From: Bacilli bacterium
GTDB lineage: Bacteria; Bacillota_I; Bacilli_A; RFN20; CAG-826
NCBI GenBank assembly: GCA_024408235.1
Contig: JAKSVF010000005.1
Location: 1-63,702, forward strand
Direction: 5' to 3'
Length of the DNA: 63,702 nucleotides
Positions 41,251 through 50,253 of the stretch are shown piece by piece. The notes below the pieces were generated by a model. That model was given only the letters and a program-made list of their open reading frames with translations. It had not been told where the DNA came from and made no database searches. Each line of letters begins with the position of its first letter. The first letter of the stretch is position 1. Position numbers and translations under genes: made by a program.

Positions 41251-42203
41251 TGAATAAGCTGGCAAAGCAAATTTTATCAATTGTTGCTCTATCCGCATTT
41301 TTCATCGGTTTTGATGCAAGCGTCTATACCGTATGCACATACAGGTGCATTAATGATTTTTCTAAAGAGATGAGTGCTAAATCGGTTGAAGTTAGTAAAT
41401 TTCTCCCTTTTGATTCTCAATCCGGAATTGTTGTAAAAGAAGGGGAAAAATTAGATGGGGATTTACCGGTTATTGATGGTGCTGCCGCTTTATTTCCCGT
41501 ATTCTCCGCTTTCACACATAGACTATATCCAGAAGAATCCGTCCATTATTCAAATGGAGAATTCTCCAACGATTCTTCACTTATTTATTCAAACACAAAG
41601 GGAGCCTACAAAGGGATCGTGGACGCTACATCCGATATTATCTTTTGCGCAAGACCGTCAAATGATCAACTTGCTTATGCAGTAGAAAAAGGAGTGGAGC
41701 TTGAATTCACGCCAATTGGGCATGAGGCGTTTGTTTTCTTAGTTAATACAAAGAATAAAGTGGATTCCCTCGAAGAAGATCAAATTAGAGGAATATATTC
41801 AGGGAAAATCAAAACCTGGGATGAGGTGGGTGGAGATAAAAGATTCTGCGCTCCATTACATAGAAACGAGGGTTCCGGCTCTCAAACCATGATGGAGAAG
41901 TTTATGAATGGTGAAAAGATTGCAAAAGGCAGCGTTTTAGCCTGGTTTGGGCAATCTATTGGTTTCTCCTTCAGATATTATGTTGAAGGGCTAAACACGT
42001 CTTCAGGCGTCAAAATGATATCTGTTAATGGTTTTGCTCCTACCAAGGAAAACATTCAAAATGGAACTTATCCGATTATCAGTGATATTTTGATGGTTAC
42101 TAGAAAAAATGATACAAATCCAAATGTTCAGAAAGTAATCGATTATGTATTGTCTAGTGAGGGGCAAGAAATCGTTAATGAGACTGGTTATGTGGGGTTG
42201 TAG
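41247..42203 (+). CDS. Membrane-anchored PstS-like phosphate-binding protein
   Basis: A 318-residue substrate-binding protein of the PstS/PBP_like_2 type: N-terminal membrane helix (about 5-30), then D-G-A-A-A-L-F-P-V-F-S-A-F and N-E-G-S-G-S-Q-T-M near 210-218, the phosphate-contacting signature, and I-S-D-I-L-M-V-T-R later. It binds phosphate or another oxyanion outside the cell. No pstC, pstA or pstB follows; instead two small membrane proteins do. The protein may therefore sense rather than import (inference). AAAGGA precedes the tandem ATGATG start. Confidence 0.75.
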   Translation: MMNKLAKQILSIVALSAFFIGFDASVYTVCTYRCINDFSKEMSAKSVEVSKFLPFDSQSGIVVKEGEKLDGDLPVIDGAAALFPVFSAFTHRLYPEESVHYSNGEFSNDSSLIYSNTKGAYKGIVDATSDIIFCARPSNDQLAYAVEKGVELEFTPIGHEAFVFLVNTKNKVDSLEEDQIRGIYSGKIKTWDEVGGDKRFCAPLHRNEGSGSQTMMEKFMNGEKIAKGSVLAWFGQSIGFSFRYYVEGLNTSSGVKMISVNGFAPTKENIQNGTYPIISDILMVTRKNDTNPNVQKVIDYVLSSEGQEIVNETGYVGL

Positions 42204-42205
42204 TT

Positions 42206-42439
42206 ATGGGTTTAATATTCATGTATTTCACGCTTCCGGTGTGGGTAACAATTTACTTAATAATCCCTCTTCTTAGCGGGCTTGGCCTTGGAAAATGCAT
42301 CAAGAACCTTGTCAAGAAAGAAGGCAAAAGGGGCGGGTCCATTGTTGGAATTGTCTTTAGCGGCATCTTTTTGTCGTTTTGGCTGTTTTGCGTGATATGG
42401 TTTATGATCTTTCTGCCTGTTTTAACGAGTTTTATGTAA
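42206..42439 (+). CDS. Small membrane protein, 77 aa
   Basis: Two predicted helices (about 10-30 and 46-72) separated by a Lys/Gly-rich loop (K-N-L-V-K-K-E-G-K-R-G-G). It starts 2 nt after the PstS-like gene and ends just before the next membrane protein, so it is part of the same operon. Function not recognised; no known Pst component matches this size. Confidence 0.6.
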   Translation: MGLIFMYFTLPVWVTIYLIIPLLSGLGLGKCIKNLVKKEGKRGGSIVGIVFSGIFLSFWLFCVIWFMIFLPVLTSFM

Positions 42440-42440
42440 T

Positions 42441-42662
42441 ATGGCATCGGTTTTATTTTATGTATTCTTAATCAACGCTTTCTGTGGCCCGTATGTCTAT
42501 GGTGCTGCCGCTATTATTTCACTATCATTCATGATTTATTTTCGCATGCGTAAGAAGAACGCAAAACCTGCGATGGTTTCGTTGATTATATTTGCATCTT
42601 TAACTTTTTTGGTGACCGCAATTTGGCTATCGATTTCGGTAGGAATCATAAGGTTTATGTAA
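42441..42662 (+). CDS. Small membrane protein, 73 aa
   Basis: Two helices (about 8-33 and 45-68) with a short basic loop (R-M-R-K-K-N-A-K). It begins 1 nt after the previous stop and completes the four-gene operon 41110-42662. The three small proteins of this operon are all unknown and similar in layout. Function unknown. Confidence 0.55.
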   Translation: MASVLFYVFLINAFCGPYVYGAAAIISLSFMIYFRMRKKNAKPAMVSLIIFASLTFLVTAIWLSISVGIIRFM

Positions 42663-42830
42663 ATAATCAATCATTTTTCAGTGACGACTAGATTTGTAAT
42701 GATTTTTACTTGTTTTTACAACTGAGGTTGTTGTGTAAGATTGTCCATTAATAAATAACAAAATCGAGCATTTGCACACGTGTTATTTCGTTTATTCTTT
42801 AATCATTCCAATAACATGAGGAGAATCATC

Positions 42831-45110
42831 ATGAAAATTAATAAAAATAAATTGGTCGTGCTTTTTGCATCTTTAGCGCTTGCAGCATGCGCGCCAAGCA
42901 AAACTCCTGAGTCATCAGCACCAGCAGTAGAGTCAACTACAAGCGAAATTAATGATAAGACTTCCGAGACCAAAACCTCTGAAGCGCCTGTTACATCGGA
43001 AACCAAGACTTCTGAGACCAAGACTTCTGAGACCAAAACTTCAGAGACTAGAACTTCTGAGACTAGGACATCAGAGACCAGGACTTCCGAAGTTAAGACA
43101 TCCGCACCAACTCCTGAGAATCCTGTGGATAAAGGTACGTTTGTTATTACAACTGATTTAACAGAGACCAAAACCATACACACCGAACGTCAGACAACAT
43201 ATTTGAATTACAGTGGTGATTATTCGAAGATTCCAACATCAAGTTACCCAGACGGCAATCAATTCCTTTCCGATCCTAATTCAGTAGCTCTTGCTTGGAC
43301 ACATACTCCAGCATCAGGGAAAACAGTCAAAAACTATGCCGTAAGATTTGGCCAGGCTGCAGATTTAGCGGGAGCTTACGAAGTAAAAGGAACAACAGCC
43401 ACTAACATCAACTTAATTAACGTATGGCTTGGAACCAACTACTTTAGAGTTGTTGCATATTACACAGATGGCACATCAGCAGGATCAGACATCATGTCAT
43501 TCAAGGTTGATGAAACCGCCCCAAGAAACCTCAAAATTGAGGGTCTTACCAACTGCCGCGATTTAGGTGGTAGAAAGACTGAAGACGGTGGTGTTATCAA
43601 GCAGGGACTTCTTTATAGAACATCAGGAAACAACTTCCAGACCAAATCAAGCAACACGGTTGGCAAGGGAATCATCACCGATGCAGGCAAGGTTGAAATG
43701 ACCGAGCACCTCAAGATGAAGACCGAGATCAACGTTAACAACAGCACCTCATATAACCTCAAATTAAACGGTACAACAGTCAAAGATTTCTATATGGATT
43801 ATGGTGGAAGTGCTGCTCATCACTTCTCCAGAAACGCTGAGTCAGTTAAAGACTACTTTGAAGAAATCGCCAAGCCAACAAGCTATCCAGCATTCTTCCA
43901 CTGTCGAATTGGCACAGATAGAACCGGTTTATGTGGCATCTTAACGAATGGATTATTGGGTGTCCCACTAAATGAGATTTATCAGGATTACTTATTCTCC
44001 AATTTCGGCAACATTGAGGAGAAGAGATACATCGGTTCTCAAGCTGGTCAGGATAACATTGAAAACTATGTTAACCAGATTCTTGAGATGGATGGCGAGA
44101 CATTCAAGAACAAAACATACAACATGCTTTTAGCATGTGGATTATCAAGAGACACATTAGACGCAGTAATTAACAACCTCACCGAAGGAACAAAAGCAAA
44201 GAACAATGACGCAGGCCAAGTCGCTTTGACCGCCGACAAACTCACCCTTGAGAACGGTCAGGCACTCAAGAAGGGCGATGGTTCTAGAAATAACCCTGAT
44301 AGCTATGTCGTCCTCAACAGTTCAAGCAAAGGTGTCAGCGTTAAAGTTAATGCAGAGAAAGCATTTAAAGGCCAAATCGTTGCTTATTTAGGACATAACG
44401 ACTATTCCTCAACAAAAAAGATAGAGAGATATGTCTCAACAACTGTCAATGGCTCACCTATCACCGTTAAGTCGCAGACATTCCAGCAGGCAGGTATGGG
44501 TAATGTAAGCAACCGTACAAACTACTATCCAGTCATTCTCGGAACATATGATTTCCCAGCCGGAGAAAGCACGGTTAAGGTGCTTGGATCCATCAACTCT
44601 GATCCAATGAACCTCGGTACACTTTGCGTATTTGGGGCTGGTTCTTCAACCACATCCACCGGTGGAGGAACAACTACAACCGATCCAGTCACACCTCCGG
44701 CAAGCGATAGCACATCATACGAACTCGCTATCGAAGATACAGTCGATGGATTGAAGACATCTTCCGACAGATTTACCAAAAACGGAAACCCTGCATATGC
44801 GACTTGGAATCTTCCAGCAGACATTAAAGCAGGAACATACACGCTCGCACTCTCAGCAAAACTCACCCAAACAAACAACAGCGATCACAATAACCAGACC
44901 ATCAGCGACAAATATAACGTTGAAGTTGATGGGGTTAAAACAACCTTAACCACATCTGCTAAATATGGTGATTTCTGGGTAGGAACCGGATTCCAGTATG
45001 GTGATATCGTTGATGTAGATATCCCAGCAGGAGCAAAACAAATCAAATTGAATTGGATTGGCTCTGGCTACACAACATACGTCAGCGGCATCAAGCTCAC
45101 TTCTAAATAA
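42831..45110 (+). CDS. Tyrosine-phosphatase lipoprotein with repeat linker
   Basis: A 759-residue lipoprotein (L-A-A-C-A, Cys near 20). A linker of SETKT/SETRT repeats spans about 55-92. An Fn3-like domain (~110-220) is followed by a tyrosine-phosphatase domain: C-R-D-L-G-G (about 240) and F-H-C-R-I-G-T-D-R-T-G (Cys near 358). Two C-terminal beta domains, the last ending I-S-G-I-K-L-like, resemble carbohydrate-binding modules. GAGGAGA precedes the ATG. It is a larger relative of the phosphatase at 19182. A role in removing phosphate from surface glycans or host phosphoesters is inference. Confidence 0.8.
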   Translation: MKINKNKLVVLFASLALAACAPSKTPESSAPAVESTTSEINDKTSETKTSEAPVTSETKTSETKTSETKTSETRTSETRTSETRTSEVKTSAPTPENPVDKGTFVITTDLTETKTIHTERQTTYLNYSGDYSKIPTSSYPDGNQFLSDPNSVALAWTHTPASGKTVKNYAVRFGQAADLAGAYEVKGTTATNINLINVWLGTNYFRVVAYYTDGTSAGSDIMSFKVDETAPRNLKIEGLTNCRDLGGRKTEDGGVIKQGLLYRTSGNNFQTKSSNTVGKGIITDAGKVEMTEHLKMKTEINVNNSTSYNLKLNGTTVKDFYMDYGGSAAHHFSRNAESVKDYFEEIAKPTSYPAFFHCRIGTDRTGLCGILTNGLLGVPLNEIYQDYLFSNFGNIEEKRYIGSQAGQDNIENYVNQILEMDGETFKNKTYNMLLACGLSRDTLDAVINNLTEGTKAKNNDAGQVALTADKLTLENGQALKKGDGSRNNPDSYVVLNSSSKGVSVKVNAEKAFKGQIVAYLGHNDYSSTKKIERYVSTTVNGSPITVKSQTFQQAGMGNVSNRTNYYPVILGTYDFPAGESTVKVLGSINSDPMNLGTLCVFGAGSSTTSTGGGTTTTDPVTPPASDSTSYELAIEDTVDGLKTSSDRFTKNGNPAYATWNLPADIKAGTYTLALSAKLTQTNNSDHNNQTISDKYNVEVDGVKTTLTTSAKYGDFWVGTGFQYGDIVDVDIPAGAKQIKLNWIGSGYTTYVSGIKLTSK
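42996..43100 (+). repeat. 15-bp coding tandem repeat, seven copies
   Basis: Seven 15-bp units (consensus TCTGAGACCAAGACT), the last degenerate, encode the S-E-(T/V)-(K/R)-T linker of the lipoprotein. Units drift from K to R codons by single-base changes, showing serial duplication. Confidence 0.9.
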
Positions 45111-45117
45111 ACAAAGG

Positions 45118-45146
45118 AACGCTCACGGATAATGGGCGTTTTTTGT
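45118..45146 (+). terminator. Rho-independent terminator
   Basis: AACGCTCA (45118-45125) / TGGGCGTT (45133-45140), then TTTTTTG. Confidence 0.8.
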
Positions 45147-45258
45147 TCGCCTTTATTGAAGCACATACCTAAAAATGGCAAAAATTTGAAATTACTGACA
45201 TTTAAATATGTAAATATAGAAAATCATATGTTTAATAAGCATATCGAGGTAACAAACT

Positions 45259-46128
45259 ATGAGCGTGATTCAAGCCCATGGAGCAAATATCCAGCAGATT
45301 AAGAACTATAATTCAATCGCTACAATAAAAAATTTTTCTGTTGCTGAATATATTTATGAAGACGGCAGAGAAACCATTGAACCGTTTAGCCATAACCACT
45401 TGGAATACGAGTTCATGGTACCTATTAAGACAATTCCTCTTTTAGTTTATGATAAAGCCAATTATATAGGTGAAGTCGGCTATATTTATCCGGTAAATCC
45501 TATGGTTACCCACGGTTTGGCGTTATCTCTTGAACACTCGCATTGTTTGAGCATAACCGTCGATGCTGAGTTCCTAGATAAACAGAAGAAAATACTCGGG
45601 CACGAGGGTGAATATTTCTACACGAGATACGATGTTCCTTACGGCTTTTTTGACACGATCAAAGATTTCCAAAATGAGTTTAACAAACCTGAGCCAAACC
45701 TATATAAAATGGATAGCTTAGCAAAGCTAATCGTTTCGATTTTAATCGAGGAGGGCTTAGCTAAGAAAGTCGATAACAGGAGACCTGAAAAACAGTATCA
45801 CAAGAACATTAAATCGGTGATTCTTTACATGACGACTCATTGTCGCGATAAAGACATGGATATTGCTATGCTCGCAAAGATGTCAGGTTATTCGCAGACC
45901 TACTTCACAAAGGCGTTCAAGGGTTATATGAATGATTCTCCAATCGTGCATCTCAACAAGCTTAGAATCAGTGAGGCTAAGTCTTTGATGATTGGCGGAG
46001 AGAGGTCGTTCACCAAGATTTCAAACGAGTGTGGATATAGAAACCTATCAAGCTTCACTGAAGCTTTTAAACGAGTTACAGGCAAGACACCGTCCGAGTA
46101 CTTGTCAAAATACATCAAAACCAAATAA
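45259..46128 (+). CDS. AraC-family transcription regulator
   Basis: A 289-residue regulator. The N-terminal half is a cupin-like sensor domain (F-S-H-N-H-L-E-Y-E-F ... G-Y-I-Y-P). The C-terminal ~100 residues are the paired AraC HTH: I-A-M-L-A-K-M-S-G-Y-S-Q-T-Y-F-T-K-A-F and I-S-N-E-C-G-Y-R-N-L-S-S-F-T-E-A-F, ending G-K-T-P-S-E-Y. Such proteins usually respond to a sugar or related ligand and control carbohydrate genes. GAGGT lies 9 nt upstream. Likely target genes are the nearby surface glycan genes (inference). Confidence 0.9.
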   Translation: MSVIQAHGANIQQIKNYNSIATIKNFSVAEYIYEDGRETIEPFSHNHLEYEFMVPIKTIPLLVYDKANYIGEVGYIYPVNPMVTHGLALSLEHSHCLSITVDAEFLDKQKKILGHEGEYFYTRYDVPYGFFDTIKDFQNEFNKPEPNLYKMDSLAKLIVSILIEEGLAKKVDNRRPEKQYHKNIKSVILYMTTHCRDKDMDIAMLAKMSGYSQTYFTKAFKGYMNDSPIVHLNKLRISEAKSLMIGGERSFTKISNECGYRNLSSFTEAFKRVTGKTPSEYLSKYIKTK

Positions 46129-46203
46129 GAAGTCGGCAGGTTTGGAACTCTATAAAAACGAGTCCAAAACGCTGATTTTTCTTTTAACTTAATTTGTTAG
46201 ATG

Positions 46204-46254
46204 TGGTGCGCATTTCTTCAAATATTTTGAAGCCTTTAAAACCGCACTTTTTCA
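46204..46254 (+). terminator. Rho-independent terminator
   Basis: Outer stem GTGCG/CGCAC encloses an inner CTTCAAA/TTTGAAG stem, followed by TTTTTC. An extra AAAGACT/AGTCTTT repeat follows at 46254-46275. Confidence 0.65.
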
Positions 46255-46301
46255 AAGACTTCTTTATTAGTCTTTGCTTCTAAGTCTATAATTAACCTAC
46301 T

Positions 46302-48344
46302 ATGAATAAGACACTATCAAAATTACGCACAATTACATTTGTAATCTTCACGATTGAGGCCCTCCTCGTCATAACAGCATCGATCCTTTATTTCTTCACC
46401 GACATAATCGCTAATGCCGGACTTGACGATATGAAGGTTCTTTATGCATTCATCTTGCTCATAGTGATCTTCTTCGTGTTTGACGCCCTGTTCTTCTATT
46501 TCTCGATAACCGCACTAAAAAAGGCTAGGCAGAAAAACGATTTGGATGCAGCGCAGTTGATTGGCAGAGACATTCAAGACGCATATGATTTCGGTAAAAT
46601 CGGCATGATAGTGGTTGATGAAAATAACTTAATCATATGGACCAACAGCTTATTTAAAGAACTTAGATTAGATATCGTCGATTCAAACGTCTTTGAATGG
46701 CAGCCATTGTTAGGCGATTTAATCAACGCTCCAGTAAATAAAGTAATTAGAATTACGTTCTCTAATAGAGAATTCGATGTTAAGTACTTATCAGAACCGC
46801 GCTTATTCATCCTAAAAGACGTTACTGAATATCAGGACTTACTCAACTATTCCAACAAAGAAGCGGTTGTTCTCGGTGTCATCAACATCGACAACTTTGA
46901 CGAATTCGCAACAGACACAGATGATGCGGCAGCGGCCATCAACGTCATTAGAAACATCATCTTTGACTACGCTAAAGAATTTAAGGTAGTTCTAAGACGT
47001 GTTAAGTCAGACACGTATTTCACCGTTTGCAACTACGAGGCATTGAGCGGAATGATTAAGGATGGTTTCTCGCTTCTTAAAAAAGCTAGAGAAGCAGGCA
47101 AGGAAGAAGATACACCATTAACGTTATCTTTGGGCTTCTCTTATAAATTCGCTGATTATGCAAAACTCAACGAAGCCGCAGGTATCGCCTTACAAAGCGC
47201 ACTTGCACGTGGTGGTGACCAATGTGTTGTTTCTGAGTATGGCAAAGACCCACAGTACTTCGGCGGTAAGACAACGGGCGTAGAATCAACATCAAAGGTT
47301 AAGATGCGTTCACGTGCTGACTCGCTCATCAACGACATCAAGACATCATCAAATATCATCATCATGGGCCACGATAAGATGGACATGGATGCTCTTGGAT
47401 CGTGTTTAGGCGTTAAGGCCATCTGTGAGTGGTGCGAAAAACCAGCCAAAGTCGTCTACATCCCTAAGCAGGTAGAGGTTAAAACTAGAGATGCTTTCAC
47501 ATCATCATTCTCTAAAGATGAGGCATCTGACATTGTTTGTACGCCAGATGAAGCTTTAGGTTTAATAAAAGAATCATCGTTATTAATAGTTTGTGACGTT
47601 AGAGTTCCTTCCGTCACCATGGCACCAAAATTACTTGAAAAAGCCAGTAAGATTGTCTTGATTGACCACCATAGAAAAGGAAAGTTCGTCATTGAGAACA
47701 ATGTTGTCCTCGATGTTTCCGATCCAGGCGCATCTTCAGCTTCAGAACTCGTTGCGGAAATGATCAGATTTGCGACCGCAAACCCAAAGATCGAAGTTCC
47801 TACATCATATGCAACCATCATGCTTTCAGGTATTTTCCTTGATTCCATGTACTTCAAGTCAAAGACAACAGGTATGAAGACATTTGAAGCGTGCGAAATC
47901 CTCAAAGGATATGGCGCTGACAACTCCCTTGCTTCAGAATTCTTGAAAGACGAGCTCCAGGAGTACCAGTTAATCAACGAGATGGTTTCTCAGGTCCGCT
48001 TCCCATTCCCAGGCATTGCTACTGCAATGAACACAACCGATCTTGTCGAAAAAGAGACTTTATCCAAGGTTGCAAATAGAATCATGGACCTTAAGGGAAT
48101 CAATGCGTGCTTTGTCTTAGGAAAGACAGCATCCAACACATGTAACTGTTCTGCTCGAAGTGACGGCACAGTTAATGTTCAGCTCATCTGTGAAAAGATG
48201 TCCGGCGGCGGACACTTCACATCAGCTGCAGTCACTTATAAAGATTTGTCCGATGTTACTAAAGCCCACGCTCAGGTCGTCAGCGTGCTCAACAGCTATC
48301 TCGACCAGGCTAGAGGCGATAAATACCGTGGAGAAGGAGAATAA
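46302..48344 (+). CDS. gdpP: Cyclic-di-AMP phosphodiesterase GdpP
   Basis: A 680-residue membrane protein with two N-terminal helices (about 10-35, 42-65), a degenerate PAS-like segment (~85-165), a degenerate GGDEF domain (~175-300) and C-terminal DHH/DHHA1 phosphoesterase domains: M-G-H-D-K-M-D-M-D-A-L-G near 355-366, D-H-H near 454 and S-G-G-G-H-F near 633. It hydrolyses c-di-AMP and so affects osmotic and wall homeostasis. It belongs to the conserved gdpP-rplI-dnaB block. TATAAT ends 9 nt before the ATG with no ribosome site, so a leaderless mRNA is predicted. Confidence 0.93.
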   Translation: MNKTLSKLRTITFVIFTIEALLVITASILYFFTDIIANAGLDDMKVLYAFILLIVIFFVFDALFFYFSITALKKARQKNDLDAAQLIGRDIQDAYDFGKIGMIVVDENNLIIWTNSLFKELRLDIVDSNVFEWQPLLGDLINAPVNKVIRITFSNREFDVKYLSEPRLFILKDVTEYQDLLNYSNKEAVVLGVINIDNFDEFATDTDDAAAAINVIRNIIFDYAKEFKVVLRRVKSDTYFTVCNYEALSGMIKDGFSLLKKAREAGKEEDTPLTLSLGFSYKFADYAKLNEAAGIALQSALARGGDQCVVSEYGKDPQYFGGKTTGVESTSKVKMRSRADSLINDIKTSSNIIIMGHDKMDMDALGSCLGVKAICEWCEKPAKVVYIPKQVEVKTRDAFTSSFSKDEASDIVCTPDEALGLIKESSLLIVCDVRVPSVTMAPKLLEKASKIVLIDHHRKGKFVIENNVVLDVSDPGASSASELVAEMIRFATANPKIEVPTSYATIMLSGIFLDSMYFKSKTTGMKTFEACEILKGYGADNSLASEFLKDELQEYQLINEMVSQVRFPFPGIATAMNTTDLVEKETLSKVANRIMDLKGINACFVLGKTASNTCNCSARSDGTVNVQLICEKMSGGGHFTSAAVTYKDLSDVTKAHAQVVSVLNSYLDQARGDKYRGEGE

Positions 48345-48346
48345 TT

Positions 48347-48808
48347 ATGAAAGTAATCTTACTTCAAGATGTTAAGGGTTATGGAAAGAAAGGCGCTACC
48401 ATCCAAGTCAGCGATGGATACGCAAAGAACTACCTAATCCCTAGAAAATTAGCAGTTAATTCAACCGAATCAAGCCAGGCCCAGCTTGCAAAGAGCAACG
48501 CTGAAGAGGCAGCAAGACAGAAAGTCCTCAAGAAGGAAGCAGAAGAACTCGCTGTTCGCCTTGAGCATATCCAGGTTGAATTCAAGGCCAAAGTCGGATC
48601 TGATGGAAGAATGTTCGGAACCATCTCTCCAAAGGAAATCGAAGATGGAATGAAGAAGCAGTGGGGAATCACAATTGATAAGAGAAAATTTATCGATAAG
48701 TACCCTGCAAACGCTATCGGATACACAAAATTAAAGATCGAATTGTACAAAGGCAGCGAAGGTGTTGTCACAGGCGTTGTCACAGTTCATATCAGCGAGG
48801 CTAAATAA
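48347..48808 (+). CDS. rplI: 50S ribosomal protein bL9
   Basis: The 153-residue protein begins M-K-V-I-L-L-Q-D-V-K-G-Y-G-K-K-G, the N-domain motif of L9 with the conserved Gly-Lys loop, followed by a long connecting helix (45-75) and the C-domain with an H-I-S ending. It binds the L1-stalk base of the large subunit. AAGGAG precedes the ATG and it starts 2 nt after gdpP. Length is standard. Confidence 0.97.
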   Translation: MKVILLQDVKGYGKKGATIQVSDGYAKNYLIPRKLAVNSTESSQAQLAKSNAEEAARQKVLKKEAEELAVRLEHIQVEFKAKVGSDGRMFGTISPKEIEDGMKKQWGITIDKRKFIDKYPANAIGYTKLKIELYKGSEGVVTGVVTVHISEAK

Positions 48809-48810
48809 AC

Positions 48811-50253
48811 ATGGCAAAGTACCCAATACCAGCAAACTTAGAGGCAGAACGTGTTGTTTTGGGCGCTTTCTTATTGGATTCTGAGCAGGCAAGAATGTCC
48901 ATCTCTTCAATCGATGAGAAACATTTCAGCGGAGAAGATAAGAGAAACATCTTAATCTTCCGCGCCATGAGAGAACTGAACGATTTAGAAAAGCCAGTCG
49001 ATTCAACATCTGTCATCGACCAGTTATCAAACAACAAGACATTAGAGGATGCAGGCGGATTATCCTACATCATGGATCTTTTGAACTCGGTCATTAACCC
49101 AGACAATGTCGAGTACTATATCAATATCATCAAAGATCAGGCTCTTTTAAGAGACTTCCTTAAGGAAACGGATAATTTCCAGAATAAATACATAACTGGA
49201 AACTTTGATGACATTCATCAATTTACAAACTCAACAGTAGAAACCCTTAGTTCAATCGCTTCTGCAAACACCAACAAATCATTTAGAGAAGCTGGCAAGA
49301 TTGCTATAGAAGTTGCCAAAGGAATTGAAGAGGCAAAACGCTCTTCTGGTGGCTTAACCGGCGTTAACACCGGATATAAGAGACTTAACAAATTAACTCA
49401 TGGATGGCAGAAAGGCGACTTAGTCATCCTTGCAGCTCGTCCTTCGGTAGGTAAAACCGCATTCGCTTTAAACCTCATGCTCAAGGCAGCGCAGGACGGA
49501 AAGAATGTCGCTTTCTTCTCGTGCGAAATGGGTGAGGACAAAATCATGCAGCGTATCATCTCGTGCGTTGGCCGCGTTGAGATGGACCACATTGCAACAG
49601 GACAGTTATTCGGTAATGACAAGAGACAGATTGAGCAAGCTTGTAACGAGTTAAGCAGATTGAATCTTTTCATCGACGATACACCAACCCCAAAACTCGG
49701 TGATCTTGTCGCAAAAGCAAAGAAACTTGACGCGGACCATAAACTTGGACTCATTGCGATCGACTATTTGAACCTTATCACGGTCGATAGAAAGATGAAT
49801 TCTAGACAGGAAGAAGTCGCTCTTGTTACCAAAACACTTAAGCAGTTAGCGAGAAACCTTGAATGCCCAGTCATCGCTCTATGCCAGTTAAACCGTGCAG
49901 CGGAGCAGAATGATAACCACATTCCAATGCTATCCAACCTTAAAGAGTCTGGTTCTATCGAGCAGGATGCGGATATCGTCATGCTTATGCATAGACGCGA
50001 CTATTACAAAAACCAGGGCAATAACCTTAAGGATCAGAATCCTGGTGACCAGACGATGGATGAGAACTTTCAGGATCAGGTTGACGCTGCTGCGGGCGAA
50101 AACAAGAATGATATCTCTGTCGTCAACATCAACGTTGCAAAGAACAGAAACGGTCAGGTCGGACCTTGCACGCTTCTCTTCTCCAAGGCGTTCTCATTAT
50201 TTGACAACCCATCGGATGAGATGGCAAAGAAATACCACGAATTAGATGATTAA
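48811..50253 (+). CDS. dnaB: Replicative DNA helicase DnaB-type
   Basis: A 480-residue hexameric helicase. The N-terminal domain (P-x-N-L-E-A-E-R-V-V-L-G-A-F-L) is followed by the RecA-like domain with Walker A R-P-S-V-G-K-T-A-F near 209-217, Walker B I-A-I-D-Y-L-N-L-I near 305-313 and R-N-G-Q/Q-L-N-R-A-A motifs later. Called DnaC in Bacillus. It unwinds DNA at the replication fork. The gene starts 2 nt after rplI and overlaps the next gene by 8 nt. Confidence 0.96.
   Translation: MAKYPIPANLEAERVVLGAFLLDSEQARMSISSIDEKHFSGEDKRNILIFRAMRELNDLEKPVDSTSVIDQLSNNKTLEDAGGLSYIMDLLNSVINPDNVEYYINIIKDQALLRDFLKETDNFQNKYITGNFDDIHQFTNSTVETLSSIASANTNKSFREAGKIAIEVAKGIEEAKRSSGGLTGVNTGYKRLNKLTHGWQKGDLVILAARPSVGKTAFALNLMLKAAQDGKNVAFFSCEMGEDKIMQRIISCVGRVEMDHIATGQLFGNDKRQIEQACNELSRLNLFIDDTPTPKLGDLVAKAKKLDADHKLGLIAIDYLNLITVDRKMNSRQEEVALVTKTLKQLARNLECPVIALCQLNRAAEQNDNHIPMLSNLKESGSIEQDADIVMLMHRRDYYKNQGNNLKDQNPGDQTMDENFQDQVDAAAGENKNDISVVNINVAKNRNGQVGPCTLLFSKAFSLFDNPSDEMAKKYHELDD

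Noticed and set aside
42996-43100. Regular 15-bp repeat considered as a CRISPR array
   Set aside because: Units are contiguous without spacers and keep the reading frame; it is a coding linker repeat.
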